Part shown: one piece after another, positions 1 through 6,787 of the stretch
How the letters are laid out: every line of letters begins with the position of its first letter
Position numbering within the stretch: the stretch's first letter is position 1
Assembly (NCBI GenBank): GCA_027485005.1
Contig: JAIXRX010000066.1
Location: 1 to 12,706, forward strand
From: Alphaproteobacteria bacterium
Lineage (GTDB): Bacteria; Pseudomonadota; Alphaproteobacteria; Rickettsiales; JAIXRX01
Direction: 5' to 3'
Length of the DNA stretch: 12,706 nt
Position numbers and translations under genes: made by a program
Notes under the pieces: model-generated
Database searches by the model: none
What the model was told of the DNA's origin: nothing
The model's input: the letters and a program-made list of their open reading frames with translations, nothing else

Positions 1-749
1 AACACGAGTACCGCAGGGATAGAAGAACCTATCATGCTGGATCCATAAGCCAGATAAAACTGACGAATAGAAGATGGTGTTCGCTTGATTTGTTGCCACA
101 AAGAGAGTTGATGAACACTGATAATTTCTGACGCTCCTTGTATTTTTTCTGAATGATACCATTGCACAAAAACGACATAAGAAACAAAGAGTAGAAGCGA
201 AAGTATTGTGGCCATATAGGTAAACGCCGTTGCTGCATCCATACTATTTTGTAACACGACTGGCAGACTGGCTGCTAAAAGCAAGCCAATGAGTCCTAGT
301 CCTTCACGCACGGAAGCAATGCGCGTTTTCTCATGGTAATCTTCACGCCAAAGCGCGCCCAGTGCTGCAAGTACAATCGTTAGAAAGCTGAAACAGAATG
401 TTGCAATAAATAGCATCGCACCAAACCACACAATCAAACCGGTGGATGACATGACAGGAGGATGGAAAAGCGCATAGAAACTTGCGACCAATCCCATTGA
501 AGATACCGCCATTAAAGGGATGCGTTGCTTCGCAAAACGTTGCGCGATATGGCCAAGCCAAGGGTCTTGAATGGCATCCAGTCCTCGCACAATCAGTAGT
601 ACAAAACCAATCACCCCCAAAGAAATACCGTAATGAACACTATAATATTCGGGCACGTGAACATATAATGGCAACCCCACAAAACTAAGTGGCAGGGCCA
701 TGAATCCGTATTTGAAAAGAGATAAAATAGTGAGGGGTGCGGATGGCAT
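1..749 (-). CDS. MFS transporter, MelB/GPH-type (3' end cut by window edge)
   Basis: The frame is open from an ATG at 749 to the left edge (249 codons visible, no stop), so the C-terminal part is missing. It encodes a polytopic inner-membrane protein with several hydrophobic helices. Near residues 40-55 it carries the segment RGLDAIQDPWLGH, which matches the 'D-x-x-x-DP-x-x-G' loop of the GPH/MelB (MFS_2) family; the conserved Asp-Arg pair that usually follows is replaced here. The start overlaps the stop of the preceding gene by one base (TAATG), with a GGCGGG ribosome-binding stretch 5 bases before it, so it is probably translationally coupled. MelB-type proteins are known as cation-coupled sugar symporters, but this branch occurs in lipid-modification clusters and the eukaryotic relative MFSD2A moves lysophospholipids. 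A lipid-related substrate is therefore inference. Family placement is fairly secure; the substrate is unknown. Confidence 0.85.
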   Translation of the reverse strand, partial: MPSAPLTILSLFKYGFMALPLSFVGLPLYVHVPEYYSVHYGISLGVIGFVLLIVRGLDAIQDPWLGHIAQRFAKQRIPLMAVSSMGLVASFYALFHPPVMSSTGLIVWFGAMLFIATFCFSFLTIVLAALGALWREDYHEKTRIASVREGLGLIGLLLAASLPVVLQNSMDAATAFTYMATILSLLLFVSYVVFVQWYHSEKIQGASEIISVHQLSLWQQIKRTPSSIRQFYLAYGSSMIGSSIPAVLV

Positions 750-1273
750 TATTTCCCGCCTGTATTTAAAAGATTTGCTCTGAGCATTGGACGTGATGTA
801 TTTTCTCCCAACCAGATAGCAAAGAAATACTTGCCAAATTCAGGGTCTTTCACTTGACCAACCAGTTCACCATTCTGATTGTAAAAAGCAGTCGCCTGAT
901 TGGGTTTGTATATTCCCATCAACGCTGTACCAGGCCCAACATCAGGGAAAATTTCTTCCATCTGTGCATACCATTCAGCGAGCTTTACCTCGTCTGTGAA
1001 ACCCTGTTGGCGCATTTCAGAAACAGCAGCGCCTGCAATATCTTTTCCTGAGATTTCACGCAAATAATCTAGCTTAAGGGCAAATGGCTTGTCTTTATTC
1101 CATTGACCTTTAGGGGCATATAATGTGGCATTATAGACATCCCAAACCATGTAAGTAAGCTTGCCTTTTCCAACTAATTGGGCATCTGGCAATAATGTGG
1201 GCAAAATATTGCTGCTAGCACTAACAATGCTAGCAACACAAATCCCTAGAACAAAAAATATAATTTTAAGCAT
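749..1273 (-). CDS. Secreted chalcone-isomerase-like domain protein
   Basis: The product is 174 residues. It starts with a Lys at position 3 and a hydrophobic stretch ending in small residues around position 20 (SASS), a probable Sec signal peptide, so the mature protein should be periplasmic. The rest resembles the bacterial chalcone-isomerase-like domain (Chalcone_3). Supporting features are the early strand ending in the motif DVYNATLYAP, a following LDYLREISG segment, and a WYAQMEEIFPDV helix region. Bacterial members of this fold are not chalcone isomerases; related folds bind fatty acids, which suits its place after a lipid-modifying methyltransferase. The ATG at 1273 overlaps the methyltransferase stop by 8 bases and has a GGGAG ribosome-binding site 7 bases upstream. 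Its own stop overlaps the transporter start by one base. A lipid-binding role in the periplasm is inference. Confidence 0.85.
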   Translation of the reverse strand: MLKIIFFVLGICVASIVSASSNILPTLLPDAQLVGKGKLTYMVWDVYNATLYAPKGQWNKDKPFALKLDYLREISGKDIAGAAVSEMRQQGFTDEVKLAEWYAQMEEIFPDVGPGTALMGIYKPNQATAFYNQNGELVGQVKDPEFGKYFFAIWLGENTSRPMLRANLLNTGGK

Positions 1274-2426
1274 GCGCCAACTCCCACTGCATCACATCCG
1301 TACGACCGACACTAAAACTTGCAATGCATGCACACAGATAAAAGCGCCACATGCGGATAAATGGCTCGTCATATCCTAAGGAATGAATGCGCTCATGCTT
1401 TGCGTCAAAAGCATGGAGCCAATGAGTGAGTGTGTGGGCATAGTCTGCGCCAAAGGCAAAGCTATCTTTGACAACCAGCCCAGCATTTTTTGCTTCGGCC
1501 GCAAAACGCGCCGGGGAAGGCAACATGCCGCCAGGAAAAATAAAGCTACGAATCATATCTCCAGATTTACGGTAGTGTTCAAAGAAACTGTCACCAATCG
1601 TAATCGTCTGCACAACGGCATTTCCTTTATTTGCCAACAAAGATTTTATTTTCTGGAAATAAACTGGCCAGAATTTCTCGCCTACCGCCTCAAACATTTC
1701 AATGGAAACAATACTGTCATATTGCCCTTTTTGCAGGCGATAATCTTCAAGCACAATATTTGCGCGCCCCTCTAAACGACGAGTGGCGAATGCATGTTGT
1801 TCAGTGGAAAGGGTAATGCCTTTAATGCCATAATCACCCTTGCTTAGCGCTCGTTCGGCAAAGCCTCCCCAACCACAGCCTATTTCTAATAATGCACCGG
1901 ATGAATGTCGCAAGCGCTCAACGATACGATCATATTTATTTAGCTGGGCATCTTTCAGAGGCTCTTCTTTATGTTTAAAAATCGCCGCAGAATAACTCAT
2001 CGTTTCATCCAGCCATTCTTTATAAAAATCATTTCCCAAGTCATAATGCGCATGAATATTTCGACGACTACCGCGGAGTGTGTTGCGCATAAAATAATAA
2101 TGCACTCGTGCAGCTAACTGCACCCAACCGCGCCCATACAAGTAAGGTTGCAACGCTTTATCATTCTCAAGCCCTAGTGTAAGGACTGCGGCTAAATCCG
2201 GCGTATCCCACCAGCCGTCACGATACGCTTCTGCAAGCCCTATATCTCCCTTCGCCATCAATACACTAATTGTGCGCGTGTCACGAATAAGCATGCTGGC
2301 ATGCGCACCTTTGTTCTTTCCTTCAAAATGATAGGTTTGCGCATTTGGTAGCGTTAGAGAAAGATGACCGAATTCTAATGATTCAAGTGTTTTAAGAAAT
2401 GGCTGTATACTGGCTTTAGAAAGCAT
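1266..2426 (-). CDS. SAM-dependent methyltransferase, cyclopropane-fatty-acid synthase family (altered active site)
   Basis: The product is 386 residues, close to E. coli Cfa (382). The first 120 residues match the N-terminal CFA domain (motif AEAYRDGWWDTPDL near 65-78). The methyltransferase domain follows, with HYDLGNDFY at 127-135, the SAM-binding loop EIGCGWGG at 181-188, IEMFEAVG at 242-249, IFPGGMLPS at 296-304 and FGADY at 325-329. Family members transfer a methyl or methylene group from SAM to the double bond of an acyl chain already in a membrane phospholipid. Of the five E. coli Cfa bicarbonate-site residues, Glu239, Ile268 and Tyr317 are kept (E246, I275, Y329), but Cys139 aligns with A147 and His266 with Q273. 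This suggests a UfaA-like or other unsaturated-lipid methyltransferase rather than a standard cyclopropane synthase, so no cfa symbol is given. AAGGGAA lies a few bases before the ATG. Family is certain; product is not. Confidence 0.93.
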   Translation of the reverse strand: MLSKASIQPFLKTLESLEFGHLSLTLPNAQTYHFEGKNKGAHASMLIRDTRTISVLMAKGDIGLAEAYRDGWWDTPDLAAVLTLGLENDKALQPYLYGRGWVQLAARVHYYFMRNTLRGSRRNIHAHYDLGNDFYKEWLDETMSYSAAIFKHKEEPLKDAQLNKYDRIVERLRHSSGALLEIGCGWGGFAERALSKGDYGIKGITLSTEQHAFATRRLEGRANIVLEDYRLQKGQYDSIVSIEMFEAVGEKFWPVYFQKIKSLLANKGNAVVQTITIGDSFFEHYRKSGDMIRSFIFPGGMLPSPARFAAEAKNAGLVVKDSFAFGADYAHTLTHWLHAFDAKHERIHSLGYDEPFIRMWRFYLCACIASFSVGRTDVMQWELAHA

Positions 2427-2491
2427 GAATATTCCCTTGGTTATGTGATGTTATTCTAGTGATTCCTTCTATCGCGACGATGACGGTCACA

Positions 2492-3277
2492 TTAACTTTT
2501 AGTAAGTTTACGCGTGGTCGTAAGACGCAATAATAATTGGATAGGCTTCGGAATATAGCGAATACCCTTACTTATCAGCTTTATAGCCTGCCAATGAATG
2601 AGTAAAATGGTTTTGATCGTCACAAGGGGATGCGTTATTTGTGTGCGCCACAGGCTACGCTTTGTTAACGGCCTGAAAGACCCGACAAGCGATGTTAAAA
2701 GCTGAGTTTTTCCCTCTGCATTCACATAATCGATCCAGATACCCAACTGCTCGGACGGTCGATAAGCAAAACGGAAACGATATTCGCCATCGCGCGGCAA
2801 GAATGGGGAAACATGAAAGACCTTCTCACCTTGCAGCCAATCGTCAGCAGTCATAGGGCGTTTATCTTCATGAGCGCATAAATAACTGTGCGATTCGCCA
2901 AACGTGTTATTAACCTCTGCTAAAACAGCGCGTAAATGCCCCTCATGATCTAGACACATCCAAAAACTGACAGGATTAAAAACATATCCCAAAATGCGTG
3001 GCATCGAAACTAGTACCACCTCATTTACAAACTGTAACAACCCATATTCCAATAAAATGCCATCGATCCATTCTTGCAAACTTTGTACACTTTTTGCCCC
3101 ATGATCTTTTTCATAAAAGCTGATAAGCCCGGAATGATTTATAGGAAGCGCGCTGATGGAAGAAAGTTGCTTAAGAGGTAATGCAAGATACGCCACACGG
3201 TAAATAAATTGATTTACCCTTGGGAAAAGGCGCTTATGCATGACCTTCGCGGTGTAAATCTGTGCTGCTACAGCCAC
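2492..3277 (-). CDS. DUF1365 domain protein
   Basis: The frame is open from an ATG at 3370, but family members start just before the motif 'K-V-M-H-x-R-L-x-P'. A GTG at 3277 with GGGAG 10 bases upstream fits this, giving 261 residues and a 10-base overlap with the upstream FAD gene. Family motifs seen are KVMHKRLFP at about 11-19, PRILGYVFNPVSFW in the middle, AEVNNTFGESHSY after it, KVFHVSPF, then HPLVTIKTILLIHWQA near the C-terminus, ending in a basic tail. DUF1365 (COG3496) has no established reaction that I can name. It almost always sits between an FAD-binding oxidoreductase and a CFA-family methyltransferase, as here, so it is probably part of the same acyl-chain modification route. The usual His in the 'R-x-x-H-x-F-x-Y' motif is Asn-Gln here. 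An ATG at 3241 is a less likely start because it would remove part of the family core. Confidence 0.9.
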   Translation of the reverse strand: MAVAAQIYTAKVMHKRLFPRVNQFIYRVAYLALPLKQLSSISALPINHSGLISFYEKDHGAKSVQSLQEWIDGILLEYGLLQFVNEVVLVSMPRILGYVFNPVSFWMCLDHEGHLRAVLAEVNNTFGESHSYLCAHEDKRPMTADDWLQGEKVFHVSPFLPRDGEYRFRFAYRPSEQLGIWIDYVNAEGKTQLLTSLVGSFRPLTKRSLWRTQITHPLVTIKTILLIHWQAIKLISKGIRYIPKPIQLLLRLTTTRKLTKS

Positions 3278-4524
3278 GGAATCGGCACTCCCATTTTTTG
3301 GGCAATATTCACTGCGCTTAACAGACCGTCCTCGTGAAACCCATAACGCGTATAGGCGCCAGCAAACCATAATTTATCCTGACCTTGAAGATCGTGAAGC
3401 TGGTTTTGCGCTTGAATAGCCGCCTCGTCAAACACAGGATGAGCAAATTCATGGACATCATAAACGAGATCTGCTTTTGGCATTTCACTTGGGTTTAGCG
3501 TTACAAAAACAGGAGTTCTGGTTGGCAATGGCTGAAGATTATTCATCCAATAAGTGAGGCTGATATTGGCATCGGACGATGAACTTGCTTGCGTCATATA
3601 CACCCAGCTTGACCATGCACGCGAACGCTTAGGCATAAATTGTTTATCCGTATGTAGCACGGCAACATTCGGCTGATAGCGAATAGCACGAAATGCTTGC
3701 GATTCTTGCTCTGTGGGGGTTTTTAGTATTTGCAACACTTGATCAGAGTGGCACGCAAAAATAACTGCATCATAGTGGGTGATTTGCCCATTTGCGTCCA
3801 ATACTTTCACCCCTTCTGCTTCGCGGTGCACAGCCTGCACAGCACAACCAATTTTGATATTTTCCAGAAACCCTGCACTCAACCGCTTCACATATTGCTG
3901 GCTACCACCAACCACTGTATACCATTGAGGTTGGTCGCTGACAGTAAGCAAACCGTGGTTCTCAAAAAACCTCAAGAAGGTACGCGCAGGAAAATGCTCC
4001 ATCTGTGCGAGCGGGGTGCTCCAGATCGCCGCACCCATCGCCAACAAATAATAGCGGCGGAACCATTCTCCCATCCCCATCTCGTCGAGGCAATCTTTTA
4101 GCGATCCTTGATAATCTTGCTGCAAATAGCGATGAGCTTGCTCATTAAAACGCAAAATATCTTTGAGCATACGCCAAAAAGCTGGGCGTAAAAGATTGCT
4201 GGATTGAGCAAACATATCTGTTAATCGACGGGTGCCATATTCGATTCTGCCCGAATCAATACTTACCCCAAACGACATATTGCTTGGCGCAATCGGTACT
4301 CCAATTTTTTCAAAAAGCGCGGTTAAATGGGGGTAGTTGCGTTTATTAAACACAATAAAACCTGTGTCCACAGGCACATGCATGCCGTCGAGTGACAGGG
4401 TTTTTGTACGGCTGTGGCCGCCCAAGACGGAAGCTGCCTCATACAGTGTAATGTCATGGTATGGATGAAGTAAGTACCCAGCTCCGAGGCCAGAAATACC
4501 AGCACCAATAATTGCTATTTTCAT
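3268..4524 (-). CDS. FAD/NAD(P)-binding oxidoreductase (COG2907-like, amine-oxidase fold)
   Basis: The product is 418 residues. The N-terminus has a dinucleotide-binding Rossmann motif (GAGISGLGAGYLL, 7-19) followed by the acidic ribose-binding residue in LYEAASVLGGHSRT, and PVDTGFIVFN at about 51-60, both typical of flavin-containing amine-oxidase-like proteins. The C-terminal FAD-binding end (LWFAGAYTRYGFHEDGL, 385-401) matches the conserved 'G-x-H-E-D-G-L' of COG2907 proteins. No signal peptide is seen, so it is likely cytoplasmic or peripheral at the membrane. Proteins of this group are encoded with DUF1365 and CFA-family enzymes, and flavin-dependent desaturation of a methylated acyl chain is a reasonable role by analogy with the furan fatty acid pathway (UfaA, UfaD, UfaO), though the exact match to those proteins is untested. 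AGGGA lies 4 bases before the ATG. An 82-base gap separates it from the upstream kinase gene. Confidence 0.92.
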   Translation of the reverse strand: MKIAIIGAGISGLGAGYLLHPYHDITLYEAASVLGGHSRTKTLSLDGMHVPVDTGFIVFNKRNYPHLTALFEKIGVPIAPSNMSFGVSIDSGRIEYGTRRLTDMFAQSSNLLRPAFWRMLKDILRFNEQAHRYLQQDYQGSLKDCLDEMGMGEWFRRYYLLAMGAAIWSTPLAQMEHFPARTFLRFFENHGLLTVSDQPQWYTVVGGSQQYVKRLSAGFLENIKIGCAVQAVHREAEGVKVLDANGQITHYDAVIFACHSDQVLQILKTPTEQESQAFRAIRYQPNVAVLHTDKQFMPKRSRAWSSWVYMTQASSSSDANISLTYWMNNLQPLPTRTPVFVTLNPSEMPKADLVYDVHEFAHPVFDEAAIQAQNQLHDLQGQDKLWFAGAYTRYGFHEDGLLSAVNIAQKMGVPIPWL

Positions 4525-4547
4525 GTTATCCCTATATTTAAATCAGA

Positions 4548-4566
4548 CTGCAAATTAGTATTGCAG
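4548..4566. repeat. Inverted repeat upstream of the FAD oxidoreductase gene
   Basis: CTGCAA and TTGCAG form perfect 6-base arms around a 7-base centre, 24 bases upstream of the oxidoreductase ATG. This is the only clear symmetry in the 82-base gap between the kinase and lipid genes. It could be an operator for an internal promoter of the lipid genes. It is short enough to arise by chance and no protein can be named. Confidence 0.35.
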
Positions 4567-4606
4567 ACTTAACTGTGAGATGGCCTTAGCATTACAAAAT
4601 GGTAAG

Positions 4607-5953
4607 CTATAGCAGAATATGCACTGCAAGCCCGGGGGTATTATCGGTTAACCATATTTTTCCCTGATGTGCGTCTATTGCCGCCTTAACAAGGCTTAGG
4701 CCAAGACCATTTCCAGCCGTATGACGACTACTTTCGGTGCGATAGAAACGCTCAAACACCCGTTCAAAGTCCTCTGTCGTCACGCCCACCCCTTTATCAG
4801 AAATAACAATATGGGCTTTGTCCATGTCGCTATAAAGAGCAATACTAACTTCCGCGTCCACAGGGGAAAATTTAATCGCATTGTCTAATAAATTTGCCAA
4901 AGATTGAAACATGATATTTTTATCTGCCATACAATGAGGGGCGTCCCTATACTCTGTGATGAAAGTAATGTTTTTTTCCTCAGCTAATGGCTCGTAGAGC
5001 TCGACCACATCCTGCAAAACCATGCGCATATCGATGCTTTCAAACGGTTGTGTTCGCTGCCCATTTTCTAAACTAGAAATGCGCAATAGAGCGTTGAACG
5101 TCACGAGCAGTTTATCTGCCTCCTCAATTAATGCATCGATACAATCTTCACTTATGTTGGTTTGATCAGATTTTAGGGCTTCCATGTGGTTACGGAGTCG
5201 CGTAAGTGGCGTTCGTAAGTCATGAGCGATATTATCGCCCACCCCTTTCATGCCCAACATGAGCTGTTCTATTTTATCGAGCAGACTGTTAAGGACCATA
5301 GCCAAGCGGCTTAGATCGTCCCAGTGACTATCTACATGAATGCGGGTTGAAAGGTCTCCCGACACCATCATTTCTTGAGCTAGCAAAGCAATACGGTTGA
5401 TCCGCGTTACCACAAATGCACTGATATAAAAGCTCACCAGAATAACGATGAGTAAAAACCCTAGTATCAATCCACTTAACCACTTAAACTGCTCGTAGCT
5501 TTGTAATAGAGCATGAATATCACGGCCAATCAGTAATCGGGTACCATCCGAAAAGGTATGGATTTTAGCAGCGATTGTTTGGGACGTCGTAGCGGGAATA
5601 TCAAAACGAATCACACCTTCTTTTATGCGCTCAACCTGAGCAGGCATATTCTTTATATTACCAGCCAAAAAAACATCTTTTTCTCCACGGTATAAATAAA
5701 CTGTGTTAGTTTTTTCTTGCGATTTTTGCTGTATAATTTGTATTCGCATTGCCATCGGCTGGGCTTCAACAAGCGAGAGCACATGCCGCATTTCACTATC
5801 GATAGCGGCTTGTGTTTCTCGCACAAAATTCTGTTGGCTAAAATGATATAATACATAGCCTAAAGCAAGCGCTGCCATGCCCAATAAAACGGTAAAGAAC
5901 ACCGCCATTTTGAAACTTGAACTGCGATGATATCCGCTAAAATAGGTCGTCAA
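4607..5953 (-). CDS. Sensor histidine kinase (HAMP, HisKA, HATPase)
   Basis: The product is an inner-membrane sensor kinase paired with the response regulator just upstream. Counting from the chosen start it has 448 residues: a first membrane helix at about 18-38, a periplasmic segment of roughly 120 residues, a second helix at about 159-182, a HAMP linker to about 231, and the H-box DNIAHDLRTPLTRLR with phospho-acceptor His244. The ATPase domain follows with its N-box (LANLLDNAIKF, Asn358), G1 box (DKGVG, 386-390) and G2 box (GNGLGL, 414-419). The open frame extends to an ATG at 6040. I chose a TTG at 5953 because GGCGGG lies upstream and because it keeps the RSSSFK segment that precedes the first helix in related alphaproteobacterial kinases; it overlaps the regulator by 17 bases. 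ATGs at 6004 and 5908 are alternatives. The sensed signal is unknown; the sensor segment shows no recognisable domain. Confidence 0.93.
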   Translation of the reverse strand: MTTYFSGYHRSSSFKMAVFFTVLLGMAALALGYVLYHFSQQNFVRETQAAIDSEMRHVLSLVEAQPMAMRIQIIQQKSQEKTNTVYLYRGEKDVFLAGNIKNMPAQVERIKEGVIRFDIPATTSQTIAAKIHTFSDGTRLLIGRDIHALLQSYEQFKWLSGLILGFLLIVILVSFYISAFVVTRINRIALLAQEMMVSGDLSTRIHVDSHWDDLSRLAMVLNSLLDKIEQLMLGMKGVGDNIAHDLRTPLTRLRNHMEALKSDQTNISEDCIDALIEEADKLLVTFNALLRISSLENGQRTQPFESIDMRMVLQDVVELYEPLAEEKNITFITEYRDAPHCMADKNIMFQSLANLLDNAIKFSPVDAEVSIALYSDMDKAHIVISDKGVGVTTEDFERVFERFYRTESSRHTAGNGLGLSLVKAAIDAHQGKIWLTDNTPGLAVHILL

Positions 5954-6617
5954 TGATATAGCCCGCCCCACGCATGGTTTTAATAATTTTTCCGTCTTTA
6001 TCATCAATCTTTTTGCGCAATCGACTAATATGCACATCAATCATATTGGTTTGTGGATCAAAATGATATTCCCAGACCGATTCCAGTAGCATGGTCCGCG
6101 TGACAACTTGGCCTTTATGTTGCAATAAATATTCCAATAATTTGAACTCCCGCGCCTGTAACTCGATAGTTTTTCCAGCTCGCACCACTTTACGCGAGAG
6201 CAGATCTATTTCTAAATCAGCGACGGAAATCTTCATATGCTGGGATGCCTGCCCCTGCTTTGAACGCCGTGATAATACCTCAGCGCGCGCGAGTAATTCA
6301 GAAAAAGCAAAGGGTTTAACTAAATAGTCATCCCCCCCTGAACGTAATCCTTTCACCCGTTCATCCACCCCACCCAGCGCACTCAAAATCAAAACTGGCA
6401 CTAAGTTGCCAGCCCCCCGAATGGTTTTAAGCAGCGTGACCCCATCCAACTCCGGTAACATCCTGTCAAGAATCAATAAATCATAGGTTTCAGTCGTGGC
6501 CAAGAACAAGCCTTCCTTGCCTGCACCCGCTATATCCACCAGATGCCCCGCCTCTTGGAGGCCTTTAGCAACATAACTCCTCACCTGCGCATCATCTTCT
6601 ACCAACAATATACGCAT
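5937..6617 (-). CDS. OmpR/PhoB-family response regulator
   Basis: The product is 226 residues. The receiver domain (1-115) has the acidic pair D8/D9, the phospho-acceptor Asp51 in LLILDRMLP, Ser79 and Lys101 in VKPF. The C-terminal winged-helix DNA-binding domain (about 128-224) has the family motifs LQAREFKLLEYLL, VVTRTMLLESVW, IDVHISRLRKKI and the final hairpin MRGAGYII. It should be phosphorylated by the adjacent kinase and act as a DNA-binding regulator. The ATG at 6617 is preceded by AAAGG at normal spacing. The gene is the first of a minus-strand run that continues with the kinase and then the lipid-modification genes, which are candidate targets or operon partners. Targets cannot be told from the sequence, and no gene symbol is justified because this family is large. 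Confidence 0.96.
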   Translation of the reverse strand: MRILLVEDDAQVRSYVAKGLQEAGHLVDIAGAGKEGLFLATTETYDLLILDRMLPELDGVTLLKTIRGAGNLVPVLILSALGGVDERVKGLRSGGDDYLVKPFAFSELLARAEVLSRRSKQGQASQHMKISVADLEIDLLSRKVVRAGKTIELQAREFKLLEYLLQHKGQVVTRTMLLESVWEYHFDPQTNMIDVHISRLRKKIDDKDGKIIKTMRGAGYIIDDLF

Positions 6618-6689
6618 TTTCTTTGCCTTTTTCTCATCTTTATCAAGACCAGTAGGCTAGCAATTTTTATCAAAACTTCAATCGCTATA

Positions 6690-6707
6690 CCCCCTCCCTC
6701 CCCACCC
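6690..6707 (-). promoter_or_regulatory. Predicted G-quadruplex motif in the response-regulator leader region
   Basis: Read on the minus strand, this is GGG-T-GGGG-A-GGG-A-GGGGG: four G-runs of three or more joined by single-base loops, the arrangement expected to fold most stably. It lies about 75 bases upstream of the response-regulator ATG on the coding strand of that gene, within an otherwise AT-rich intergenic region. If transcription starts upstream of it, it would be an RNA quadruplex in the 5' leader; otherwise it would act at the DNA level. The motif is directly visible; a function is inference. Confidence 0.6.
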
Positions 6708-6787
6708 TTTCATTTTTCACTATAAAAAGCTGTTAAATTCGCTATATACGTCGGCATCCAACCTTTTTGGTATTTCGTGACACTCAC

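Noticed and set aside
1383..1775. 130-residue open frame on the plus strand
   Set aside because: It lies wholly antisense to the CFA-family gene, has no ribosome-binding site and looks like a shadow of the real minus-strand coding frame.
3730..4101. 123-residue open frame on the plus strand
   Set aside because: It is antisense to the FAD oxidoreductase gene, whose conserved motifs fix the true frame; composition is Cys- and His-rich in a way typical of a shadow frame.
4525..4606. Terminator between the kinase and the FAD gene
   Set aside because: A small stem (AGCTTAC paired with GTAA-T-GCT) exists on the minus strand, but it has a bulge, A-T-rich pairs and no T-run after it.
4525..4606. 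Sigma-E (ChrR-regulated) promoter ahead of the lipid cluster
   Set aside because: I looked for the TGATCC-type -35 known from Rhodobacter and did not find a convincing pair at correct spacing.
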